Source of the DNA: Rhizopus arrhizus
Taxonomy: Eukaryota > Mucoromycota > Mucoromycetes > Mucorales > Rhizopodaceae
Assembly (NCBI GenBank): GCA_024220505.1
Contig: JAKZZE010000007.1
Coordinates: 1,240,001 to 1,304,000, forward strand
DNA length: 64,000 nt
Reading direction: 5' to 3'
The position numbers and the translations under genes are program-made. Position 1 is the stretch's first letter, and each line of letters begins with the position of its first letter. A model generated the notes under the pieces. It did not search any database. It worked only from the letters and a program-made list of their open reading frames with translations, and had not been told where the DNA came from. Below, one piece after another: positions 16,272-26,601 of this stretch.

Positions 16272-17978
16272 TGCCTGAAATAGGTCTTTTAGATGATAAA
16301 TCAAGAACGCAATTAAATGGTTTTCTCTCAAGCTACCCAGAGGATTACGCCTTTCAAAAGAACTCAATTTACTATGACGTTATGGCTAATCCAAAAACCA
16401 TTTTAAAGCCTTCTTCAGACTTGCTGAACTGTCTGAAGCTGAACAGACAAAACAGTTTGCTTGCTTCCCGCTTCGTACCACCTTTATTCCTTGCTAAATG
16501 ATGTTGGATAGCAAAATAATACATTACCATGTTCTCAAGAGCAAAAAGAATCCAAAAACAGGAAGCAAGGTTGAGACATGAGGTGCCGTCGTTGACCTAA
16601 ATAAAAAGGCGTTCAAGCATCAAGGATTTCAAAAGCCTTTGCGGTTCCAAGGAACTCTCGAAACATATGGAGTCGGTGTCTCCATAATAAAGCAAAACAC
16701 TGATACAAGCAGAAAGTCGCCTAAACCCAACACTGAAAAGAAAGTAGACGGTAGTCAAACAGAGCATATTGAAGGATTAGGTCAAGCCGACTTAAAGAGC
16801 ACTGAAGGCAAGTGAGTCTTGATAGACCCTGGAAGGCGGGACTTGATGTACTGCATGAAAGAAACTAATACTGTTGAAGAAAAACGAACACTTATATTTA
16901 CCAAGAACAACCGCTCAAAATGTTCAAGGCACCTTAGATATTTAAGAAAGCGTACTTAACCTTTTGTGGTCCAGAAAGCCGAAGCAATCCTTTCTAGATC
17001 TGAATCCAACTCTGTAGACTTGAAAAAGTTTGTACAGTACATTAAAACAAGAGCATCAGTAAAAAATACTTTGTACGAATATTATGAAAAGGAGACAACA
17101 AAGTCTAAAGAAGCATATTTCCCTGAATCCGAATTTGACTTTCGAGTGGACCAAAACTGTAATTTGTATTATGGAAATCTGTTCATAGCAAGAATCCGTG
17201 GTTTTTTCCCTCAACCTGGGAATTACTCTACTGATAGCTCTGTAAAGTCTCAACTGTATCCCACCTACCTACAAACAATGCTACAGCAAAAGCATATTTC
17301 AGAAAGACTAGATGATAGTGAGAAAAGCAAAGTTCTAGGTCTGGCAAAAGAGATGTGTAGGCGACCACAGCAAAGCAATTACAAAAAGACTATCAGTACA
17401 GCATTAGAAAAGCTACAACTTTTACCTTTTCGAAAATTGAAGTTTTCAAGTAAACTCTTCTTTGACCAGAATGATCAAAAATTGGTGCGTATCTTAAAAG
17501 CAGAGTTTGGTCAAGATGCTGTCTTAGTTTTTGGAGATTGATCCGCCTTTAATGTCAAGTATCAAGAACCGACAAGAAGCAAGGGGTTAATCAGGATGTT
17601 AAAGAAAAACGGGTTTACTGTCTACTTAATCAATGAATACAAAACATCTTCACATTGCCCAACCTGTGAAAATGAGTTAGAAAAATTCAAAACCGTGCCA
17701 AATCCTCGCCCTTACCAACGGAAAAAGAAGCCAGACGTGCTATGTAATGGTTTGCTGAGGTAATCCAAAGAAAAAAATAAACTAGATTAATTCTTGATAA
17801 CTAATGCAGTATTAGGTGTAAGAACCTCTCATGCCTTAAACAACAAACCACAGGAATAAAAAGAAGACTTTGGAATCGCGATCAAGCAGCTGTATTGAAT
17901 TTTCTCAAGATCCTAAATAGTTTGAGAAAGACTGGCGAACGCCCTAGCCTTTTCACCAGAAAATATCCTTTAGACTGA

Positions 17979-18204
17979 TCATCTTTAAGTAGAACAAAAG
18001 TAGGAAAATCATAAAAAAATTCACCACCAAGGTTATCGCTTTGGTCATTTAATACAGGTATAGCATTAAAACAAGTACAAAGTGACAACAATAAATGTAC
18101 TAAACGAAATTTTCATTTTGGTTAGTGACATTTATTTTTCTGAAAATGACATTTGTTCTTTGCTAAACGAAGTTTATTTTCTTCAAGCCGACAAAATTTA
18201 CCAG
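17979..18204. other. Spacer between the Fanzor relic and a LINE 3' end
   Basis: No gene seen. It could contain the Fanzor 3' region, where a guide RNA would be expected in intact elements, but no structure could be assigned by eye. Confidence 0.3.
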
Positions 18205-18520
18205 CCCCACTGTATCTTTCTGCTTATCCTACATGAACTTGACTACCTCCACCATGACAAAACTGCTCCTGAAATTCCACCTCTGGGTACTAAACCATTG
18301 CATTGGTTCAGCTCTAATTAATCTCGTATCGTTTGTTACTGTATCTTCTTCATCTTCCCATCTTTATCCTTTTTCCTTTTTTGACTATCAAAAAGTTTTT
18401 TTTTTAGCTCTCTAACCATCTCTTGATCTGACTCGGGCAATACAATAATTTCCATTATTATGTGCTCAATTGGGTTATTTTAATTCTCAGATAAATAAAA
18501 TATTCTTTAATCGTACCTTT
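18205..18520 (+). mobile_element. LINE 3' end fragment, copy B
   Basis: About 180 bp are near-identical to 63818-64000. They encode the ORF2 C-terminal end LDYLHHDKTAPEIPPLG...WFSSN and stop. The 3' UTR has a stem-loop (18375-18396, CTTTTTTGACTATCAAAAAG), then CTCGGGCAATACAATA and a tail ending ATTCTTTAATCGTA. It is strongly 5'-truncated. Confidence 0.8.
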
Positions 18521-21182
18521 CTGCTTAAGCATGTATTTTTTTTGACGGGAGGAATAAGATACAAAATAAAATAATACAAATTAAAATCATAAGAATCGGC
18601 GATACCATGGATGGACGTCTATTACATTATTTGATTTCGTTTAGCCAACATTAGGCTTTTCAAATGCAAAACACTGTAATTTTTTTATCATTTGACCGTA
18701 AACCAGCATTAAGAAATTAGGTAAAATTTTATTGGCTTATATTAATTACGTAGCAGCATGGGAAACTTCATTTAAAAATAAAAAACGCGCAACTCATTTT
18801 ATTTTTTTATAGTGAAATTAATGGTAAGTTTTTTATAGCTTACTCAGTGAATGAGTTGATCGCACATGCTCATAGATGTAGTAAGCCTTAACTTCGTAAA
18901 GTGAAATACCTTTGCCTTAGATTTTGTGCTGAACCACTTCCATGGTTAAGTTGTGAACAGACATCCAAAGTTGGGATTTGTTGTTAGTAGCGACTTTCAT
19001 GCTCATAGATGTAGTAAGCCTTAACTTCGTAAAGTGAAATACCTTTGCCTTAGATTTTGTGCTGAACCACTTCCATGAATATAGTGAACGCACTTTGGAT
19101 TGTTTCTAGTAGCTACTTAACAGCCTCTCTTCTCTGCTTTAATGCAAGTTTACTGACTCTTTTTTTAAAAAAAAAATAGGTATTCTGATTCTGTAGTTCT
19201 GAAAATCAATGGTTATATAAAAGAAAAGTTTGTTTATTAAATAAATAAAAGGAACAGAAGCTATTAAATTGTCTTTCACAACTTTTTTTTGAGACTCTGA
19301 TGATATTACATCTCTTCCCATTGGTTGGTTTAAACATGCTTGCCATCAAATATTTTTATTCAAACAAGAGTTTACTAAATAACTTTCTATAGAGCAATAA
19401 TTCATTATTATTATACATTCAAGAAAGTATATAATGGATAGATTAGATTAACATGTACAAGGTAGTGTATTGATTAGCAATTGCATAATACTTGGGTGTT
19501 GTAGTTACCTCCTACTTTTTTTATTGTACTAGTTGTACTTCCAATAGGTTACGTGATAACAAGACTGAACTACTATATCTTGCAATGTTAAAAAAGCTTT
19601 TTGGAAAATATTAAATCTTTGTAGGAAAAAACTGTCAACTAATTCTATCGTTAATAAGCACAGTAAAAGCATTTATCAAGCATTCTTTCTTTACAACAGA
19701 GGCATTGAACGTCAACTTTTTCAGTTTTAATGGATTTGTATTTAATTTGATTTTGGTAAGTAGGGCCAGAGTGCTGCTCTCATTTGCCTTTTTTATTTTC
19801 CATATCAAAATAAACCAACCACACTTGTAATCTTGCCGTTTACGAAACAAGACTTTGTAGCCAAGTCGTTTGGTGGAAAAAAAAAAAACGAGAAAAAGTC
19901 CATTTGATTCTGGATAATCCAAAAGTAGTCGGGTACACCTTATCATATACAGACTGCCTGATCCAAAACAAGTATGTAGTTAGACTTTCCACCTATCTAG
20001 GGCAAATGAACAGCAATATGTCTAATTGCTGGATTTTTCCCACTGCAATTCTAGTATCTCCAATGACTGCTTTAGTTTTCAAGATAAAATCCTAAAATAA
20101 CCTATTCCTAACAAAGCAATTTCAGGATTTTAAGTGAGGCTTCTTAAAATCACTAAAATTTAGAACAAAAAACTCCTGATGCGATTTGTACATCTCGTGT
20201 CAAACATTGCTCTCAAACAAGGACATTATTGATGGTTTTTTTTAGGAAGGACATTTTAGATAAGCTACCTACCAGGATTAGTCCTCGTCATTCTTTGAAA
20301 ACAACCACAAGGAACAGATGCCTCCTTTTGAAAGCATACAAGAAAAACCAACAACCACTGTATCAACACGGAATGCGTACGAGAATTGCCCACAAATGAA
20401 ACTACTGAAGGTTAGATTAAGCCGTTAAGTTGAATGGATAAAAAAGCTTATCGATTGAATATCTTTGTAAAAAAACATTTGTTCTCCAATATCCATATTC
20501 TTTCTCAGATTTACTAGAAGGAGATTATAAAAGCCAGGTATTTCAGCACTGTAACTTTATTGCGATAGTAATTGTGAATTAAAATAAAACGGTCTGTTAC
20601 TAGTCTAAATTTGTTTGTAGGCTTCCTCCTCTTTCTCTTGACTTTATGTACAAAGAAAGTCAGATAATACATAACAGATCACATCAGTTTATCCACTGAT
20701 CCAGGTGATATTTTTGCGATGCTAAAGTGAGTACTGCTCAAGCATAAAATAAAAGATAAAGCAAATTCCCTTAGCCTAATTTTTATTATTTCTGTTGCAT
20801 TTTAGATTCATTAAAACTATTAAATAAAGTTTTTGATCATGGCTCACAAGTAAAAGCATTGAAATGACAATATAAAAGTATTTAAAAAAGGACAGGATTG
20901 TTGTACAATCCACAGTTTGATGGCACTCTTCTCCTCCTCATCTTCACCTTTTGCACCATTTCCTTTTTTTTTATTTTAATATTTTTCTGGAAAAGCTTGG
21001 CTTCAACATAAACTCTGTAAAACTGCAACTGACCCACTGCAACAAAGGAGGAAAATGATTGTTGATTTCATTTGCCTATCACTGTCACAGTCGAACAGCA
21101 CCAGAGGCTTTGGTGTGACCATCTTTTTCACACTACTCTACTTTTTCCTTTTTTTTTATTTTTTTAAAACAAAATATTAAAA
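18521..21182. other. Gene-poor stretch with a tandem repeat
   Basis: No gene is supported. It contains the 80-bp tandem duplication at 18865-19077. A 103-codon minus-strand frame lies at 19635-19946 (TKRLGYKVLFRKRQDYKCGW and further). It looks somewhat protein-like but matches no family I know and may be a relic. The last 300 bp before 21183 probably hold the promoter of the next gene, with pyrimidine-rich tracts. Confidence 0.4.
18865..19077. repeat. Tandem duplication, 80-bp identical core, 133-bp period
   Basis: CATGCTCATAGATGTAGTAA and the following bases are identical at 18865-18944 and 18998-19077. The spacers between units are related but diverged (TTGTTAGTAGCGACTT against GTTTCTAGTAGCTACTT). 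Confidence 0.92.
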
Positions 21183-21736
21183 ATGAAAGCAAAAGGCAAC
21201 AATAAAAAAAAGTTGAGAAATACAGACATTTTATCTGCTGGTAGTAAGGTTTACGCCAAGAAGAGAAAAGCAAAAAAAGAAACAGTGGAATATATCGAGT
21301 TTGATCCTGAGAAAAGAACGTAAGTGTATATGTTTATCTAATAATTCTAAGCTAATTCTCTTCCAAAGAGAGTTTTTGACAGGATTTCATAAACGTAAAG
21401 TAGAAAGAAAGAATAGAACAAAAGAAAAATATGCCGCATTAGCAAAAGAAGAAAAATTACGTAGTCGTAAAGAAGCAAGAGAAGAAAGGCAAAGATTGGC
21501 AGATAAAAATGTTCGAGAAATGGCAGCCATGTTACGAGGTATGAAGGTGATTATAATAAACAATATAAACTAAAATGACTTTATTAGTTAGTATAGGAGA
21601 AGAAGAAGAAGAAGATACATTTGCGGAAGAAGAAGAAGAAAAGAAAAAGAAAGAGCCTGTTGTAAAGGAGTTCAAATCAAAAACTGCTTTAACAACAGTT
21701 ACAGTCATTGAAGATTTAGATTTGGATAATGAATAA
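21183..21736 (+). CDS. RRP17: Rrp17/Nop25-type nucleolar ribosome-biogenesis protein
   Basis: Exons 21183-21319, 21369-21538 and 21597-21736 give 148 residues; both introns are GT-AG (49 and 58 nt). The protein is very basic at first. The Nop25 core follows (EYIEFDPEKRTEFLTGFHKR, then KVERKNRTKEKYAALAKEEKLRSRKEAREERQ). It ends with an acidic-then-basic tail (EEEEDTFAEEEEEKKKKEP). In yeast the family is a 5'-3' exonuclease or pre-60S factor acting in ITS2/27S rRNA processing in the nucleolus. Length suits the short fungal members. The identity rests on the FDPEKRxEFLTGFHKRK signature. Confidence 0.85.
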
Positions 21737-22639
21737 ATGGAGTGTAAATAAATATTAAAAAAAGGGGGGATAAAAGGATGCATGCGGATAATAATGAATG
21801 ACAATCATAATTGACGAAATAGAATTAAAGTTTAATATATATATTTTTTCATAAACGTTGATCATCAAGTATACTTGTTATATTAAAAGTGTACAAAATA
21901 TCTGAATAAGCTTGACAACGCGTGCCTTTATAACTAATACACAATAACTCATAAGCAATTATGTAATCTATTCTTCACATCAACCTTACCTATGAGCAAC
22001 AGTATCTGCATAACAATCTGAGTCAATCCTTCCACTATAATTTTCATTAGCCGCCACACTATCTTTATCCCAATCTACAGTGTTCAAGTTGGTTGACTTA
22101 TTTATTATACTTCCTTTATTTATAATAGAACAAGATAATTATGAATTGTCTTTATACTTGTTAAGGATCTGGATTGATTATGAAATTAAATTAATAAAAA
22201 ATGATGTTTTATTTGTTGTTTTGTCTTATAATGGCCGAGTTGGGTGAGATGGCGTGATTGTATGTATTGTATTTGAGTTTTCTGTCATTCAACATCTCAG
22301 GATTGTTCTTGTACTTTTCAAAGGAAAGAAAACCTGTTTGATTATCTAGAGTCAATATTGCTATAAGCTTCTTGTGCCTCCAGGCTATTATTATCATTAA
22401 ATTAACTATTGTTTCTTCTTCATCAAGCTTGTTGGAAATATTAACGTTTTTCTAACAAAAGGATCTTCCTTTTGCTGAATCAAAAGATATGCTTGTATAA
22501 TCCAGCTCGATCAGGGCATAAGCAACCAGAAAGAGAGTTAAATATAGAACTGAGAGTAAGGTCAACTAAGAATTCACGTCTAAAAGACTGTTTAAAAGGA
22601 ATACTCAAATTATATTAGCATAAAAATCAAATAATTTAC
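21737..22639. other. Intergenic stretch
   Basis: No gene is supported. AT-rich DNA with short spurious frames; a 62-codon minus-strand frame at 22209-22397 has no recognisable content. Confidence 0.35.
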
Positions 22640-23060
22640 ATTGCCTATGGCTATATAAATTAATTTACCAGCATCAATGCTACCTACTCTTCCTTTTACA
22701 GCAAACTGAGCACGTATGCCATCTTGTTGATAGTCAATGATTACAATTTGTAAAATAATACAGACCATTCCATCCACACGAGTATTTTCAGTACAACCTA
22801 AGCAGTAAGACTTTAACTAATTATGATATGATTCAGTATAATCGTTGGTAATAAAAGCTTGTTTGTTCTCCAAGAATGAACCCACAACTGTCTTTTGCTC
22901 ATAGTAACAACCTAAATAGAGTACTCAAATTTTGCTTGAATCATACCATTTTCAATATGCCTTTACTTACTGAGAGTGCCATGCCAAAGGTCCATATATC
23001 TCTTGTTTAAATCATGGGCCACATTTGCCATGTATATTCTTTGTTTTTTGTCGATAAGGG
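22640..23060 (-). pseudogene. Possible minus-strand gene remnant, unidentified
   Basis: Three protein-like blocks read on the minus strand: YMANVAHDLNKRYMDLWHG (about 23035-22980), YYEQKTVVGSFLENKQAF (about 22915-22860) and IDYQQDGIRAQFAVKGRVG (about 22740-22680). The first two are separated by a good intron (GTAAGT to TTTAG, about 22917-22979). The second block runs into a TAG with no usable donor, so the gene appears broken or its structure was misread. No family recognised. Confidence 0.3.
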
Positions 23061-23068
23061 TCTCTATG

Positions 23069-23582
23069 TTATATAAAATATATATGGATTGAGTTACCCT
23101 AAAACCCGCGGTGAAATCAAAAGCGATGTGATTCAAAATTTGATATATAGACTTGCCCTCATCAAAGTAAGTAAACAGAGTATTTTTAGCACTATGATTA
23201 TGCTTAACAGTAATTTGTTTAGGATCTGATCAACAGTGTACAAGACATGCAAGAAGGACATAGCAAATCTAACATAGAAGAGATGAAGAATACTAAAGGA
23301 AACCGTGCCGTTGAAGATTGGTTGTCACCGGTTATTTCATATAGTGATGATGGTCAGGATGAAGAAGAAGAAGATAATGGTCATGACGATAATGAAGAAT
23401 ACGATGACGATGATAATGATGGTGATGATGCTGAGGCTGGTGATACTCATACTGATACTGATACTAATGAAGATACTGATGATGATACGCATCATGATGG
23501 TGATGATAGCAGCGATGATAATAATAAACGCTGTCATATTGATAAACAAGATGAAGCAGAGCACACAGAGATTATTAGATAA
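23069..23582 (+). CDS. Acidic C-terminal fragment of an unidentified protein (two exons visible)
   Basis: Frame continuity supports an intron at 23167-23222 (56 nt, GTAAGT...TTTAG). Before it the frame reads YGLSYPKTRGEIKSDVIQN LIYRLALIK. After it comes DLINSVQDMQ, then NTKGNRAVEDWLSPVISYSDD, then about 70 residues of almost pure Asp/Glu with His/Thr, and TAA at 23580. The 5' exon is bounded upstream by a stop near 23074, so a start or further exon is missing. The acidic tail suggests a histone- or RNA-binding partner, but nothing specific can be claimed. Confidence 0.4.
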
Positions 23583-24786
23583 TTAAGGAAAGATTAACCT
23601 GTTCATCACTTATTTATGCCTTTGCATTGATTAAAATAGACAGTCAGTTTAGATTTAATTCTGAAATGAAGCCCCTTAAAACTGTATCCTTTCATTACAT
23701 TATTCTTTTTCTATTATTTTTTTCAGGTACATCTAAATTGTATAAATTTGGCTTTAAAGATTTTCAAAAAATATTTCCCACATACTTAATGAATGTCTCC
23801 AGTAGAATATACTATGAATTGGGCATTATCGACATTTTTTAAAAAAAAATCTCTTTAAATGAAATGAACGAATTACTTGTTAATATTATATAATCCAGCC
23901 AACTAACATATTCTTTAAACTCCTTTTACATCTCTCACAAACTTTTCATTTGCTTCAGTATCACTTATTATGACTCCTAACCTCTATCTCGATAAAGTAC
24001 TATTCACAAAGTTTGCTTCATTTGTACTTGTATTTTCCTCTTTCTAAATTATTAAGCCATTCTTGTCTAGATTAATCAAACAGTGAGCTTAGTGGTTGCT
24101 ATGTTTACATATTGCATCCTTTATTTTGAGCATAGCTATTTTGAAAAACTTGTTTCCCCAAAGTTTATCGTCCTTGTTTTCTTAAAAAAGAAACTTAGTT
24201 CCTCGTTATGAGCTAGATTACACTATTTTCAGAAAGTGATGTTACTTTTTACTAATTTCATAATTCAATCAATATATAAAAGCAACAAGTCAGCGCAGCA
24301 TCTATTCCTAAAAGCAGCGTATAATATCAATTTAAATTTCAAAAGTATTCTCACCTGCCTTCATCTTCAAAATCATGCTCCACATCGCTTCAGGAGCATA
24401 CAGCTTTGACTTTGCCTCCTTTAGAAGAGTTTTTTTTTTTTCAATAATCCCTTTATGGAACACTGATTACTTACTCTTGTAGCATAAGAACATGAAGAAT
24501 AAAAACGATGTGCTTGCTCCATCTCATATTTAAATACACTATCTATAAAAAAACGGAGATAACTTTATCTATCACTTCAGGTGTTGCTGAAAACAGAAAG
24601 GTCTGAATCTTGTAAAGGGAACAATAATTAGTCATCTAGAGAAAGGGAAAAGCTTGCTGAATGCTTGAAGCATTACAAAAAGAAGTTTCTCAAATTATAT
24701 TTGTTTTCTGCTTGATCTACCATCCTTGCCTAATATAGAAATCTACGGCAGGTAAAAAAAAAGCTTAAACTCCTCATACAAACTCA
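23583..24786. other. Intergenic stretch
   Basis: No gene seen. AT-rich DNA with many short frames and poly-T/poly-A runs. Confidence 0.35.
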
Positions 24787-25328
24787 CAAAGACACAGAAA
24801 GTTGAATCAAAGAAGATCCAAAAATGGAAGTGTCTTGTGAAAGGAGAGAAAAAACCAAGAGACATTATGACTGAAAGCCTTATTGACATAAACTATAATG
24901 AGAATGATGCTTCGATTGAATTTAAAAGGCTAAAGAACCATAAAAATAAAGAGAAGAATGAAGTAGTAGTGGATATGAAATAGCAAATAGCTAACAAACA
25001 ATTATCGAAGGAGCATTGGAGGAGATGAGACAAAGATAAAGCATTAGGATCGTCGGGTCAAAAGACTGCTGATGTCTGTACAAAAGAAGAAATCAAAGCT
25101 GAGGCAGTCAAAAGAAAAGTCGAGAAACAATTGTGGAACAAAGGAAAAAGAAGTCAAGGAGACTATCATACGGAACTCATGTACCGATACACTTTAGAGC
25201 ATTACAAGATAGGATCCGAATCTGAAGTTGAGGAGGCAAAACATAAAGAGAGAGAAAGAGAGAGAAGATGGAGTGGGGAAAAGGAGAGAGGGTTAAAGAA
25301 GGTGGGAAGTGATGCTTTAGAGAGATAG
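24787..25328 (+). pseudogene. Possible lysine/glutamate-rich ORF remnant
   Basis: One frame runs about 180 codons, interrupted only by TAG at 24981 and TGA at 25026. It reads KIQKWKCLVKGEKKPRD early and YHTELMYRYTLEHYKIGSES later. The composition is strongly K/E/R, ending in an ERERERR run. It may be a decayed gene, or chance openness in A/G-rich DNA. No family recognised. Confidence 0.25.
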
Positions 25329-26009
25329 GCCTATGTGACCAAGTAAAGAACAATGAAAGGAAAAAAAGGGGAGAGGGAAATGAAAGTTTAGGGTTTCCTT
25401 TTTAATAAATATACTTCCAATGAAAAAATAGCTTAATAAAGTACCCAGAGGAAAAGATGAAATAGCCTTTTAGTTGGGGTCTTGACAGTGAGCTAAGGGA
25501 GTTGATTGATACAAAAAAGGGGAATGAGAGATTTTTGTCTGTTGTATTTGTTTGTTAACTAAAATGAGATTTGAGAAGTTTGATTTTTTTTTAAAAAAAA
25601 TGAAGCCTAATTTGTTTCTTCAGACTATTAAAAAGAAAAGCTTTAGACAGGTTATGGAAGTAGAGCAGGTAACTACATATAAATAATGATAGCTTTCTAA
25701 AGTAAATACTTCTCCTTTTTCTATTGAACTACTACTAAACTCCTTTTTCCGGATTTTTTTTCCCCTAATACTTTCAATATATGAACGCTTTTTTACGGAG
25801 GCAAAAACAAAGGGAAAGGAACGAGGAGTTATGCAAAAATCTTAATAATTGTCAATTGTTTAAGAGATCTACGCTTTAACAATACAAAATAAAGACAACA
25901 CCTGAGTTCTGTTTAAAAAAGGATTATAACCCTTTTTTTTCTCGATATCAACCGTATATCAAAAAATATAATTGAAAGAAAGGGGGGGGGACAAATAAAC
26001 TTGACATAT
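25329..26009. other. Upstream region of the homeodomain gene
   Basis: No gene seen. A/G-rich DNA with a run of nine G (25982-25990) just before the TATA-like element. Confidence 0.35.
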
Positions 26010-26020
26010 TATATAAAAGG
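26010..26020 (+). promoter_or_regulatory. TATA-like element of the homeodomain gene
   Basis: TATATAAAAGG about 60 bp before the ATG at 26071, followed by a pyrimidine-rich TTTTCTTTTCTTT leader of the type seen at fungal start sites. Confidence 0.5.
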
Positions 26021-26070
26021 GTACTATTTTTTCTTTTCTTTTTTTTTTTAATTATTCATTAAAAAGCAAA

Positions 26071-26601
26071 ATGCATTTAACTTTACCTTCTCTTTCTGAG
26101 CTTTCTTTAAACACACCTTACAAAAGTTCATCCAAACTTGACATTGCTAACCTCTTATCAACTCCTCCACTCAGCCCAACTTCCTTTGAAGAACATCACC
26201 ACCGCACTGACGTGAAGATCAAAAGAAAGAGAGCATCGCCCGATCAATTACAAATTCTTAACCGTGTCTTCAGTCAAACTTATTTCCCATCCACCGAACT
26301 TCGTAGAGCACTTGGAAAAGAACTTGGCATGAGCCCTCGTACGGTTCAGATTTGGTTTCAAAACAAACGTCAAGCACTCCGAACTCGAGGACGTCCTCAT
26401 CATCAAACAGCAACAGCTGCTCAAGAGCTTTATTGTCTTCCCCCTATCTCTCCACCTACTTCACCCACATTTGACATCTCTTTTCATCAAAAGGTGTCTT
26501 TACCTCCCTTGAGGCTATCCTCAAATCATTTAATGCAACAAAGTCCATCAAGTCTGTCACTTCCTAGCCCAATTGATTATTTTCATCACAGACTTTTCTA
26601 G
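26071..26601 (+). CDS. Small homeodomain transcription factor
   Basis: A single-exon 176-residue protein. The homeodomain covers about residues 50-110: KRKRASPDQLQILNRVFSQT (helix 1), PSTELRRALGKELGM (helix 2) and SPRTVQIWFQNKRQALR (recognition helix with the invariant WFQNKR). It is a typical 60-residue (non-TALE) homeodomain of the kind found in fungal regulators such as Pho2/Yox1 relatives. The flanks are Ser/Pro-rich and low complexity, with no second DNA-binding domain. It presumably acts in the nucleus; targets are unknown. Lack of introns is unusual beside its neighbours. Confidence 0.9.
   Translation: MHLTLPSLSELSLNTPYKSSSKLDIANLLSTPPLSPTSFEEHHHRTDVKIKRKRASPDQLQILNRVFSQTYFPSTELRRALGKELGMSPRTVQIWFQNKRQALRTRGRPHHQTATAAQELYCLPPISPPTSPTFDISFHQKVSLPPLRLSSNHLMQQSPSSLSLPSPIDYFHHRLF

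Larger units (their letters stand above)
13940..17978 (+). pseudogene. Fanzor-like (eukaryotic TnpB relative) RNA-guided nuclease gene, broken by stops and an insertion
   Basis: Pieces in order: 13940-14217, a 64-nt intron (14218-14281), 14282-14307, a 1.96-kb insertion, then 16275-17759, a 56-nt intron (17760-17815) and 17816-17978. Joining across the insertion restores one frame (CTG AAA AAG ATG C / CT GAA ATA). RuvC-I is seen as LIDPGRRDLMYC (Asp codon 16825). The C-terminal core is INEYKTSSHCPTCENELEKF, then NGLLRCKNLSC (zinc ribbon), then LWNRDQAAVLNF (RuvC-III). The family is Fanzor1-like by the DPGRRD and NEYKTS patterns. Defects are stops at 14039, 16576, 16813, 16957 and 17539 (a TGA where family members have Trp) and a frameshift near 16500. 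The total is about 650 codons, normal for Fanzor. It is not functional as it stands. Confidence 0.82.

Noticed and set aside
23337..23564. Minus-strand hydrophobic 75-codon frame
   Set aside because: It is the antisense of an Asp/Glu repeat, which always reads as Ile/Met/Val-rich and mimics a membrane protein.
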